Shown here piece by piece: positions 33,312 to 41,211 of a stretch of DNA of 43,183 bases. Source of the stretch: Planctomycetota bacterium (lineage in GTDB: Bacteria > Planctomycetota > PLA2 > JAEUHO01); assembly GCA_028281445.1 (NCBI GenBank), contig JANQJW010000065.1, positions 1 to 43,183 on the forward strand, written 5' to 3'. Position 1 is the first letter of the stretch, and each line of letters begins with the position of its first letter. Both the position numbers and the translations under genes were made by a program. The notes beneath the pieces were generated by a model. That model made no database searches and was not told where the DNA came from. It worked only from the letters and a program-made list of their open reading frames with translations.

Positions 33312-34472
33312 ATGGACGCACCCGCCGCCCCGCGCAGAACGCCCTGGGTGCGCTCGCCCGCGTGGGACGGCTTCTGGGTCCTGAGCACGCTCTGGCTGGC
33401 ACCCGTCGTCTTGTTCATCGCGCACGGGCATCTCGACCCCTCGCTGACGCATGTGTTCTGGATCTACTTCGCCCTCACCCTGATGTTCTGGATCGGTCAC
33501 CGGCTCAGCTCGACATACCTGGCCTATTGCACGAGCGCCTACCGGCCGCTGCTCAAGACGCAGCGCACGCGCTTCGTCTGGGTGCCGCTGGGCATCGTCG
33601 CAGTCACGTTCACCTTCCTGTTGCTGCCGGACGACGCGTTGCCCTGGTCGCGCGCTCAACGCGTGACCGGGCTGTTCATCGCGGACTACGGCTTGATCAC
33701 GTACCACTTCGCCTCGCAGCACTTCGGCTTCCTGAGCCTCTACCGCATCCGGGCCGGGCAGCCGCGCGATCCGGCCTCGCGCGGCTGGGATCGCGCCTAC
33801 GCGCTCATCGTCGGTGGTCTTGTCGTGTTCCTAGCCGAGATCGTTGCCGGCACGGTCTTCTTCCAGGAGCTCTGGGTCGATCCACTCATCGATCCCGCCT
33901 GGCTCGACACGCACTACCCGGCGTTCCAGCGCTGGGGGACGGGCTTCGTGGTCATCGCCACGGTGTGGATGGCGTTTCGCGAACTTCGCACGGTCCGTCC
34001 GTCCGTGCCGCGGCTGCTCTACATGACCTGCGTCAGCGGCATCGTCATCGCCGCGTTCTACATCAACCCCTACCTCTTCATCCTCCTGTGGACGACGCAG
34101 CACTGGATGGCTGCGATGGGACTTGCGACCGTCGTTGCGCGTGGGGATCGTCCGGCGGCGCGTTCACGCTGGTACCGCACGTGGGGCGCGGTGAGTCGCC
34201 GGCCGTGGGCCCTGACCGCTGTACTGATCGTGGTTTCCGCTCTTCTCCTGCCTGTGATGGAGGTAGAGGCGCTCGACGAAGGCGACCGCGGCTTCACCGG
34301 CGAGGTGCTACCCCGGGTCGCGTCCGCGCTCGCCACGACGAGCTGGCTGCCGGCACTCGTGGCGCTCGGCTTCGTGACCGGGTTCGTCCACTACGCGCTC
34401 GACCGCGCGGTGTTCCGGCTCAGCAATGGCGAGGTGCGCGAAGCCGCCCACGCGCTCTTCGAGAGGCGTTAG
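33312..34472 (+). CDS. Polytopic membrane protein with conserved histidines
   Basis: 386 residues from the ATG at 33312. About nine or ten membrane helices. A histidine-rich patch, TYHFASQHFGFLSLYR, and a second, LLWTTQHWMAAMG, could bind a metal or haem, and HRLSST lies in an early helix. I cannot name a family; possibilities include a membrane oxygenase or desaturase-like enzyme, but no canonical HX3H pattern is complete. Last gene of the plus-strand run; its stop overlaps that of the convergent gene. Confidence 0.7.
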   Translation: MDAPAAPRRTPWVRSPAWDGFWVLSTLWLAPVVLFIAHGHLDPSLTHVFWIYFALTLMFWIGHRLSSTYLAYCTSAYRPLLKTQRTRFVWVPLGIVAVTFTFLLLPDDALPWSRAQRVTGLFIADYGLITYHFASQHFGFLSLYRIRAGQPRDPASRGWDRAYALIVGGLVVFLAEIVAGTVFFQELWVDPLIDPAWLDTHYPAFQRWGTGFVVIATVWMAFRELRTVRPSVPRLLYMTCVSGIVIAAFYINPYLFILLWTTQHWMAAMGLATVVARGDRPAARSRWYRTWGAVSRRPWALTAVLIVVSALLLPVMEVEALDEGDRGFTGEVLPRVASALATTSWLPALVALGFVTGFVHYALDRAVFRLSNGEVREAAHALFERR

Positions 34473-35506
34473 CTCCCGTCCTTGGGGGGGGCGGGATCCT
34501 CGCCCTTCGGAATTGGATTGGCGAGCCGCCGCTTCGCCGCGCCGATCGACGACTTGAGTCGGTTGCGCGGCACCATCCAGCCCTGGCGGACTAGCGTGCC
34601 CCACTTCGACGTGCGTGAGCTGCTGTCACGGAGCGCCTTCTTGCGGCCCTTCTCCATGTCGCTGAGGTGCTTGGCACTGCTCGTGTGAACCGGATCGTCC
34701 TCGGGCAGCGCGTCGAGCTCGCCGCGCATCCGTTTCTCCTCGAGAACCTGCATCGCCGCACACAGCTCGCGCGTCTTCTTCATCTGCGCGTAGAAGACGT
34801 CGCGCTGCGCCCGCAGGGCATCCTTCGTTCCCTGCACGTCGGCTTCGATCGCCTTGCGTGCGTCGACCTTGTCTTTCTTCCAGCGCTCGTAGCGTTCCTC
34901 GCGCTCACGGATCTCCGCGGCTTCGAGAGCAATCAACGACGCGAGATCGCGCCGCAGATAGGTCGGCACCACCTCTCCGGCCCGGATGCAGTCGTCGATC
35001 AAGCGCTCCACACGCACGCGTTGCACACCGGCCGGCGTGAGTCCCTTCATCTTGGGCGGCGGGTTGTTGCGATCCCACTGCCGGACCGCCTTGGTGCCCG
35101 ACACATTGACGCGGCCGTACTTCTGAGCGGCGGTACCGAGTTCCGTGTAGAGGCCGGCCAGCCGCTTGACGGCACCGCTCCACTGCGAGGGCTTGAGCCA
35201 CGCCGCGGCCGATTTCCCTTCGGGCACGATCCAGAGGTGGTCCTTCGCCAGGTCGCGTGGTCGGGCGACCATGCGGCGCGCCTTCTTGCTCACGTGGAGC
35301 TTCCACGCTTCGTGCAGCTTGTCGTCGTGGCCGCCGTCCCGAGGCCTGCGCGTGCTCGCGCGGACCTCGTCGGCGAGCTCTTCGACCATCGCGACGATGT
35401 CGACGGGCTTGTGCTTCTTGACCTTGACCTTCGGCTTGTCCGCCTGCGCCGTCCCCGCGACGAGGAGCGTGAAGAGCGCGGCAACCAGTCCTTGGCGTCC
35501 TACCAC
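34469..35506 (-). CDS. Secreted basic coiled-coil protein of unknown function
   Basis: 345 residues from GTG at 35506, which overlaps the upstream stop by 7 bases. Signal peptide (GLVAALFTLLVAGTAQA). The mature protein is very rich in Lys/Arg and Glu, with a long helix (about 220-290: LEAAEIREREERYERWKKDK) likely to form a coiled coil. No catalytic motif seen. It follows the aromatic/Gly-rich protein and the TGA-containing thioredoxin-like gene in one operon, which suggests a common secreted pathway. Function unassigned. Confidence 0.65.
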   Translation of the reverse strand: MVGRQGLVAALFTLLVAGTAQADKPKVKVKKHKPVDIVAMVEELADEVRASTRRPRDGGHDDKLHEAWKLHVSKKARRMVARPRDLAKDHLWIVPEGKSAAAWLKPSQWSGAVKRLAGLYTELGTAAQKYGRVNVSGTKAVRQWDRNNPPPKMKGLTPAGVQRVRVERLIDDCIRAGEVVPTYLRRDLASLIALEAAEIREREERYERWKKDKVDARKAIEADVQGTKDALRAQRDVFYAQMKKTRELCAAMQVLEEKRMRGELDALPEDDPVHTSSAKHLSDMEKGRKKALRDSSSRTSKWGTLVRQGWMVPRNRLKSSIGAAKRRLANPIPKGEDPAPPKDGS

Positions 35507-36159
35507 CAGTAGCCACCCCAGCCCCAGCCGTAGCCCCAACCCCAGGGACGGCCCCAACCGTAACCCCAGCCGGGCCAACCCCAGCCGACCGTGAGGCGCG
35601 GGTAGACCCGGTAGCCGCAGCCGTAGTGGCACGGGCGGTAGCACGGCGAGCAGCAGCTCGAGCAGCCGTAGGTGTATCCGCAATCCGAGTACGTCGACGA
35701 GTAGACCGACGAGCCCGCGTACGTGTGGTTATGGACCGGCCGGCGGTAGGTGCGGCGGATGACCTTGCGCCTCGGCGTCTCTTGTTCGACGACCTCTTCG
35801 ACCTCCGCAACGACCACGTTGTCAGCGGTCTGCACCTCGATCGGCTGCAGTGGCACAACGCGCGTGAGTGGCCAACGAGACGAACCGTGTCCGGCGAACC
35901 CGAAGCCCTGGAACGCGCGCGTCGGCTCGTTGAGGATCACGTGACCCAGCGCGCGCGGGCGTCCCGCAAACCCGAAGCTGACCGGCGCGGCCACGGGCAT
36001 GTCTACGCGTGCCTGGATCGTGCCGAACACGCCGCGCACGACGGCGTCGGCGACCGGCTCTGCCCGAAGTAGCGAACCGTCGGGCTCGCCGGCTGCGTGC
36101 TCGACAGAGATGCCCGTGATGAGGGTGAGGGCGAGGGCGAGCGAGAGGATGATGCGCAT
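35500..36159 (-). CDS. Secreted protein with Cys- and Gly/Trp/Tyr-rich tail
   Basis: 219 residues; ATG 36159 behind GGAGG. Signal peptide RIILSLALALTLITGISVEHAAG. A middle region of beta character (30-120) ends in an acidic then basic stretch (VEEVVEQETPRRKVIRRTYR). The C-terminus is unusual: eight cysteines in about 28 residues (DCGYTYGCSSCCSPCYRPC and following) and then a repetitive WGWPGWGYGWGRPWGWGYGW ending in WW. Such tails are seen in surface or coat proteins of planctomycetes. The cysteines may be substrates of the neighbouring thioredoxin-like protein (inference). Confidence 0.72.
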   Translation of the reverse strand: MRIILSLALALTLITGISVEHAAGEPDGSLLRAEPVADAVVRGVFGTIQARVDMPVAAPVSFGFAGRPRALGHVILNEPTRAFQGFGFAGHGSSRWPLTRVVPLQPIEVQTADNVVVAEVEEVVEQETPRRKVIRRTYRRPVHNHTYAGSSVYSSTYSDCGYTYGCSSCCSPCYRPCHYGCGYRVYPRLTVGWGWPGWGYGWGRPWGWGYGWGWGGYWW

Positions 36160-36210
36160 GAAGAACCTCCACCACGCATCGTACGCCGGGACGCGATGCC
36201 CGGGGAGGCC

Positions 36211-37095
36211 CTATCGCGCGCGGCCGAGCAGACCGCCGCCGCCGCCGCGTGCGCGCCCACCGCGGCCGGGCTTGCCGCTGCGGCCCAACGGCGTCGTCGG
36301 GGTCTGACCGTCGCCCTCGTCGCCGACCGAGTACCCGAACTTGTTGATGGCCCCGCGTGTGAGCAGGCTCGTGCGGAACGCGCCGAGCGTGATGAGCGGG
36401 TAGGCACGCATGAAGGCGCGGTCCTTCTCGGCACTCGAGCGCACCCACCGGGCCTTGGCGCCGCCGCGCCGGGCGTAGGCCCTCTCGATGGCGTCCTGCC
36501 GTTGCACGACCCGCTGCTTGGCGTCACCGCGCACCGTCTTCTGCACCGCTCGCCAGGTCTGCAGCGCCTGGTTGAGCTCCCACACCAAGTCCTTGGGCGG
36601 GACGTAGCCGGCCATCGCATGCAGGATCAGCCCGTCGGGTGTGAGGATCATGACCTGGACGTTCGAGCGGGCGGTGCCTCGGCTCAGCGGCTTCGCCGGG
36701 CCGTCGGTCGGGTGCCAGTTGGACGAGCCGGCCTCCGGATCGTCCTTCAGGTTGACCCACGTGAGCCGGAACTTGTCCTCGAGGAGTTTGCGGACCTTCT
36801 TGTCCTTGAGCGCTACGACCCGTAGCGAGTGGCCCGCGCTTCACGTCTTCTCCGCAAGGTCCCCGAGGATCCGCAGGAAGAAGATCGGCCGAGCCCCCTT
36901 GGGCTCGATCCGGTTCTTGACCACGGCGGCCTTCCAGTCGGCGTGCCAGTCGAGGTCGAACAGCCGCTTCGTGACCAGCCGCTTGTCGTTGGCGGGCTTC
37001 TTCTTGCCGCCGGCCTCGGCGCCTGTCGCTGAGACCAGGAGCGCCGCGAGGGCGGCCGCAGCCACGAGGGGAGCCCGGAAGTTCCGTCTGTGCAT
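36211..37095 (-). CDS. Secreted thioredoxin-like protein, probable selenoprotein (in-frame TGA)
   Basis: 294 codons. ATG at 37095 after GGAGGATGAG. Signal peptide about 1-28 (LVAAAALAALLVSATGAEA). A thioredoxin-like domain follows: DLDWHADWKAAV (about 48-59), ARPIFFLRILGDLAEKT, then TGA (codon 85, bases 36841-36843), SAGHSLRVVALKDKKVRKLL, DKFRLTWVNLKDD, and the closing strand pair NVQVMILTPDGLILHAMAGY. The TGA falls after the strand and loop where thioredoxin-fold proteins carry the active-site Cys, giving T-U-S-A-G. Frame and character are continuous on both sides, and a hairpin with GGGUC loop follows. The C-terminal 110 residues are basic and Gly/Arg-rich. First gene of a three-gene minus-strand operon. 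The alternative is a nonsense mutation; I favour selenocysteine. Confidence 0.65.
36811..36827 (-). promoter_or_regulatory. Candidate bacterial SECIS hairpin
   Basis: On the transcribed strand, positions 17-33 from the T of the TGA read CGCTACGGGTCGTAGCG: a perfect 6-bp stem with the loop GGGUC. The GGU is at 24-26, close to the E. coli fdhF spacing (G23, U24). The loop resembles the GGUC of the element at 10047-10064. Confidence 0.6.
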
Positions 37096-37184
37096 CTCAT
37101 CCTCCGTCCGGGGAGCCGGGATCCCTCAATCATCCAAACGCCCGCGGCCTCCCGGAGGAACCGCCAATCCCACGCGGAAGGCCT

Positions 37185-37850
37185 GTGGGCAGCGGCTGGT
37201 ATCACGTGCGCGTGAGCAAGTTCGTCGCCGAGACCCTGCGCGCCTTCGTTCCCGATCTCGACCATCCGTACGAGAGCGGCCTCGTCTATCCGCGCGTCTT
37301 CACGCCACGCCAGTGCGAGCGGATCATCGCGCTGGGTCGCTCGCTGGGTGCCGAGGACGGGCGGGTCGGTTCGGGCGAGGGGGATTACGTCGAGGAGGAG
37401 GCTTCGCGCAAGGCGCGCGCGGCGTGGATCGACGCCGAGGACGACTCCCTCTGGATCTTCGACAAGCTCACGAAGGTCGCCCAGCGCGCCAACCGCGTGT
37501 ACGGCTTCGATCTGCTTGGCTTCACCGAGCCCGCGCAGTTCACGATCTACGACGAGCGCGGCTCCTTCTACGACTGGCATCAGGACGGACTGGCCGGGGA
37601 GCTCGCGGGCCGCAAGCTCTCGATCGTCGTGCAGCTCAGCGACCCGGACGAGTACACGGGCTGCGACCTGGAACTCTTCAACGTCGTGCAGGAGCTCGGC
37701 GCGGACTACGCCGAGGACTGGCGCGACGAGGCCCGCGGCCAGGGGGCCGTGATCGTCTTCCCGGCCTTCGAGTACCACCGCGTGACGCGGCTGCGGTCGG
37801 GCACGCGCTATTCGCTGGTGTCCTGGATCGGGGGGCCGCCCTTCCGGTAG
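37185..37850 (+). CDS. 2OG-Fe(II) oxygenase, PKHD/prolyl-hydroxylase type
   Basis: 221 residues from GTG at 37185, just after GGAAGG; GTG at 37206 or 37212 are alternatives. Jelly-roll with the iron triad: HxD in FYDWHQDGL, distal His in FPAFEYHRVT, and the 2-oxoglutarate Arg in SGTRYSLVSWIG. The block YTGCDLELF is typical of PiuC/PKHD hydroxylases. It likely hydroxylates a protein or small molecule; the substrate is unknown. Divergent from the TGA-containing thioredoxin-like gene, with 89 bases between starts. Confidence 0.88.
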   Translation: MGSGWYHVRVSKFVAETLRAFVPDLDHPYESGLVYPRVFTPRQCERIIALGRSLGAEDGRVGSGEGDYVEEEASRKARAAWIDAEDDSLWIFDKLTKVAQRANRVYGFDLLGFTEPAQFTIYDERGSFYDWHQDGLAGELAGRKLSIVVQLSDPDEYTGCDLELFNVVQELGADYAEDWRDEARGQGAVIVFPAFEYHRVTRLRSGTRYSLVSWIGGPPFR

Positions 37851-37884
37851 ATCTCGCGGTAGTCTGGCGCCGAGGGAGACCCGC

Positions 37885-38199
37885 ATGCGCTTCGCACTCG
37901 TTCTTGCCTTCGCTGCGCTGATGCTGGGCACGGGCTGCCAGGGGGCCCCGCTCGTCTCCGCCGAGCCTGAAGCGGTGGCTGAGGTTCAGGTTGCCTCGGC
38001 CGACGAGAAGCCCGTTCGCAAGACGATGTTCGACAGCCTGCTGGACACCGGCGAGAACAAGACGCGGTTCAGTCCCTTCGAGCTCGATATGGACTCGGTT
38101 ACGAAGCTCATGGAAGAAGATCGCAAGCGCCGTGAGGACGGCGCGGCGATGGGGCCGGGCCGTGTCCGCATCGGCATCGCCTGGGGCCGTTGTCCTTAG
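37885..38199 (+). CDS. Small lipoprotein, unknown function
   Basis: 104 residues behind GAGGGAG. Lipoprotein signal RFALVLAFAALMLGTGC with lipobox GTGC (Cys18), then an acidic/Ala/Val segment and a charged helical part (FSPFELDMDSVTKLMEEDRKRRE). No known domain. Its stop overlaps the stop of the convergent homocysteine methyltransferase-like gene by 4 bases (38196-38199). Confidence 0.7.
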   Translation: MRFALVLAFAALMLGTGCQGAPLVSAEPEAVAEVQVASADEKPVRKTMFDSLLDTGENKTRFSPFELDMDSVTKLMEEDRKRREDGAAMGPGRVRIGIAWGRCP

Positions 38200-39104
38200 C
38201 GGAAGAGCGATGCAATTCGCTTGATGGTCTTCGGCGTCGTGCCGCAGCAGCCGCCGACGAGCTGTGCGCCCATCGTCAGCCACTGCGTCGCCGCTCGCTT
38301 GTAGGCGCAGTCGTTCGGCCCGTCGCGGGTGAAGCGCCAGCCCTGGGCATCGTCGGGACAGCCGCGACCGTTTGCGTAGACGCCCACGGGCCGGTTCGTC
38401 GCGCCGCGTAGTGCGTCCAGCGCGACGGTGGCGTCGTCGAGCCCGCAGCAGTTGACGCAAACGGCCAACGGATCGAGGTCGTCTACGGCCTTTGCAGCGT
38501 CGGCGATGGACTCCCCCGACAACAGCCTGCCGCCGGGGCCGCACACGAACGAGACGATGGCAGGCACGTTGCCCGCACGCGCCGCGCCCAACGCCGCGAG
38601 AGCCTCGCGCACCGTGTTCATGGTCTCGACCGCCAGCAGCGTCGCGCCGCCGTGGATCAGGTCCCCCGCACGGATCGCATGTTCGACACGCAGCGTGTCG
38701 TCGTCTGGCACATCCCCCGGGCGGTAGCAGTCGGCCAAGGGGGCAACGGACGCTGCGATCAGCACGGGCCGGCGCGGTCGGGCCGCCGCCACGCCGCGCC
38801 GCGCGAGCTGGATGGCACGCCCGCTGAGCTGCCGCGCCGTCTCCTCGCGGCCGGCGCATGCGAGCGTCACGCGGTCGGTGCGGAAGGTGTTGGCCGTCAC
38901 GAGTCGCGCGCCCGCGCGCACGTACCGCCGGTGGATGTCGGCCACCGCTTCCGGCGCCCGCAAGAGGGCCGCTGCCGACCACAGCGGGAGCGGTGTCGGG
39001 AGGCCGCGGCGCAGGATCTCCGTGCCGACGGCGCCCGCCATGAGTACGGGGCCTTCGGCTAGCAAGGAGCGAAAGCCCTCGGCGACGGGATGATCGGGGG
39101 TCAC
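38196..39104 (-). CDS. Homocysteine S-methyltransferase family protein
   Basis: 302 residues from GTG at 39104. (beta/alpha)8 barrel of the MmuM/MetH-Hcy type. The three zinc cysteines are visible: one in AVCVNCCGLDD and the pair in VGGCCGTTPKTI. N-terminal AGAVGTEILRRGLP and NTFRTDRV match the family. It would move a methyl group from S-methylmethionine or another donor to homocysteine, making methionine. Length (about 300) fits stand-alone enzymes rather than the MetH module. The donor is not determinable. Confidence 0.92.
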   Translation of the reverse strand: MTPDHPVAEGFRSLLAEGPVLMAGAVGTEILRRGLPTPLPLWSAAALLRAPEAVADIHRRYVRAGARLVTANTFRTDRVTLACAGREETARQLSGRAIQLARRGVAAARPRRPVLIAASVAPLADCYRPGDVPDDDTLRVEHAIRAGDLIHGGATLLAVETMNTVREALAALGAARAGNVPAIVSFVCGPGGRLLSGESIADAAKAVDDLDPLAVCVNCCGLDDATVALDALRGATNRPVGVYANGRGCPDDAQGWRFTRDGPNDCAYKRAATQWLTMGAQLVGGCCGTTPKTIKRIASLFR

Positions 39105-39227
39105 AGGTGATTCGTCTCGTTGCTGTTTGGTTCAGGAGTTGTAAACGCTCGAAGCCCGGTCTGCTGAGCTCCGCCGGGATTGTCGATAGCAAATCGGAAG
39201 GGTCCGACTGGAGGCCCCGGAGTTTCC

Positions 39228-39845
39228 ATGGCACACATCCTGGTCGTCGACGACGAATCTGCCGTCCGCGAAGCCCTCGTGTCCCAGCTCGAGGCGATGG
39301 GGCATACGTGCGACCAGGGCGAGAACGGGCTCGTGGCACTGCAGCGCCTTCACGAGCGCGAGTACGACCTGATCATCAGCGACGTCATGATGCCCAACAT
39401 GAACGGGTTCCAGTTCGTGGAACGCATCCTCCCGTACGTGGAGGAGCGGATCCCGATCGTGATCCTGAGCTCGGTGGACGATCGCAGCGCGGTTGCCGTT
39501 GCCATCGAGTCGGGCGTCTTCGACTACCTCAACAAGCCCACGGAGATGGAGGAGGCCAAGCGGGTCATCCAGAGTGCGCTCGCCAAGCGCGCGGAGATGG
39601 TACGCATGCGTGGCCGCCCCAGTGGGCGCGGCGGACCGATTCCCGCGGACGCACTCGGACCGGCCAAGTACACGATCAAGGAAGCGGATCCCAAGCAGAC
39701 GCCGGCCGGGGTCCCTGCCTTCCAGGAGAAGAAGGCGGTGGTCGCGGTCGCGCCGCCGTCCGACAAACCGGCGCCCCCGCCCGCGAAACCGACGCTGATG
39801 GAGAAGCTCAGGGGCCTCTTCGGCGGGAAGTCCGACGCGGCGTAG
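39228..39845 (+). CDS. CheY-like response regulator with Pro/Lys-rich tail
   Basis: 205 residues from the ATG at 39228, with CGGAG upstream; the open frame begins 16 codons earlier without a ribosome site. Receiver domain about 1-120: ILVVDDES (acidic pocket), phospho-acceptor Asp in YDLIISDVMMPNMNGFQF, Thr/Ser in IVILSSVDD and Lys in LNKPTEME. The tail (130-205) is rich in Pro, Lys and Ala (PPSDKPAPPPAKPTLMEKL) and has no DNA-binding domain, so it likely signals through protein contacts. No histidine kinase is adjacent. Confidence 0.88.
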   Translation: MAHILVVDDESAVREALVSQLEAMGHTCDQGENGLVALQRLHEREYDLIISDVMMPNMNGFQFVERILPYVEERIPIVILSSVDDRSAVAVAIESGVFDYLNKPTEMEEAKRVIQSALAKRAEMVRMRGRPSGRGGPIPADALGPAKYTIKEADPKQTPAGVPAFQEKKAVVAVAPPSDKPAPPPAKPTLMEKLRGLFGGKSDAA

Positions 39846-39848
39846 CAC

Positions 39849-41114
39849 CTAACGCGGCGCGACCTCGATCGTGCCGCAGTAGTACTGCTTCGGATCGCGC
39901 GTCTCCGCGATCGTGTGCAAGAGGACGGAGAGCCGCAACGGCACGCGTCCGTGAAACACTTCGTCGTCGCCGACGCGCACGGTCACAGGCTTCTCTAGGT
40001 CGAAGAGCTCCGGCGCGGCGTAGACCACCGCGCCACTCGTGCTGCCGGTGAGCGTGACGATCGTGTCCTCGATGCGGCCTTCGATGCGCCCTGTGCCTTC
40101 AGGCTTGCCGATCCAGGCGAAGCGCCGCTTGTGGGGGCGTGAGGGCTCCCACACCACATGCTTTGGGTGCGGGTCGCGCTTCTTCGCCATCATCCACTTC
40201 ACGATCGGGCTCAGGCCCTTCGGCGGCAGACCGTGGCCGATGTCGTTGTACTCCTCGTAGATCCACTCGTACGGATAGCCGTCGGCCTTCATCTTCGCGA
40301 GGATCTTGTCCGCGGCATGCGCGCTCTTGTAGCTGACCTGCTTGTCATCCGTGCTGTTGAAGAAGCGGATGGGGGTGTTGAGGAGGTTCGGAAGGTGGCC
40401 CGGTGCCAGGTCCATGCCGCCTGAGCCGCGCGTAACGAACAAGCCGCCCTGGCAGGGCGCCAGCGCCGCGAAGCGGTCCGCGTGCCGGCAGCCGAGCGAC
40501 CATGTTCCGTAGCCGCCCATAGAGTGGCCGGCGACGTAGATGCGGTTCGTGTCGCAGTTCCACGTGCGCTTGGCGGCTTCGATCAACGCCAGGACCCACT
40601 GCTCGATGTCCGGCTGGTTCCACGCCGAGCCGCGCAGCTCGGGCGCGGTCGGGGCGATGACCGTGCACGTGCCCGCGGCGAGACTCCACTTCTGCATGGC
40701 GCTCGCGCCGTCCCCGACGTCCTGGCCGCCGCCGTGGAGCGCGATGAAGAGCGGCTTCTTCTTCTTCGCGCCGGCGATGTGGAGCTTGCCCGTCAGACCG
40801 CCATGCGTGAAGGTCTTGCCCTTCTTCTTGACCAGGCGCGAACCGGCGGCATAGGCGTACTTCAGGAGCTTCTTGGCGTGCTTCTTGACGTCCTTGAGCG
40901 TGATCTCGCCGAGGCCGTCGAGGAACGCACGGATCTCGGCCCGTCGTTGCTCGCTCGCGTCGAAGTACTCCTTGGCCATCGCCCAGACTTCGCGCGCCTT
41001 GTCCCGCCCGTTCCAGAGCGTCGCCTCCGCTCTCGCAGGCGCCTCCTTCGCGTGCACCGAGACGCCGACCGCACTGACGAAGACGAGCAGACCGATGGTG
41101 AACGCGGTGCGCAC
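39849..41114 (-). CDS. Secreted alpha/beta-hydrolase esterase
   Basis: 421 residues from GTG at 41114. Signal peptide (AFTIGLLVFVSAVGVSVHA). A helical lead (about 30-95) is followed by an alpha/beta-hydrolase core: oxyanion LFIALHGGGQDVGDG (about 123-136), nucleophile Ser198 in YVAGHSMGGYG, and catalytic His in YNDIGHGLP. The fold resembles PHB-depolymerase/feruloyl-esterase-like secreted esterases. The C-terminal 110 residues (beta-rich, VTLTGSTSGAVVY) are an added domain. Substrate unknown. Its stop is 3 bases from that of the response regulator. Confidence 0.85.
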   Translation of the reverse strand: MRTAFTIGLLVFVSAVGVSVHAKEAPARAEATLWNGRDKAREVWAMAKEYFDASEQRRAEIRAFLDGLGEITLKDVKKHAKKLLKYAYAAGSRLVKKKGKTFTHGGLTGKLHIAGAKKKKPLFIALHGGGQDVGDGASAMQKWSLAAGTCTVIAPTAPELRGSAWNQPDIEQWVLALIEAAKRTWNCDTNRIYVAGHSMGGYGTWSLGCRHADRFAALAPCQGGLFVTRGSGGMDLAPGHLPNLLNTPIRFFNSTDDKQVSYKSAHAADKILAKMKADGYPYEWIYEEYNDIGHGLPPKGLSPIVKWMMAKKRDPHPKHVVWEPSRPHKRRFAWIGKPEGTGRIEGRIEDTIVTLTGSTSGAVVYAAPELFDLEKPVTVRVGDDEVFHGRVPLRLSVLLHTIAETRDPKQYYCGTIEVAPR

Positions 41115-41137
41115 TCCGCAAGTGTAAGGACGACGAC

Positions 41138-41165
41138 CATGTAGGGGAGGGCCTTGTGCCCTCCC
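41138..41165. repeat. Intergenic hairpin repeat
   Basis: CATGTA followed by GGGAGGGC-CTTGT-GCCCTCCC, an 8-bp perfect stem. Same family as the elements at 9732-9754 (reverse orientation) and 9785-9799 (half copy). It lies 46 bases past the stop of the ABC-F gene on the minus strand and could help end that transcript; no T tract is present. Confidence 0.6.
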
Positions 41166-41211
41166 GCCGCGACGCGGAGCGGCGCGGGAGCGCCGATCGA
41201 TCAGGGACGCC

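Noticed and set aside
39105..39227. Sigma-70-like promoter upstream of the response regulator (TTGCTG ... TAAACG)
   Set aside because: The spacing is 16 bases but the -10 matches poorly; not strong enough to annotate.
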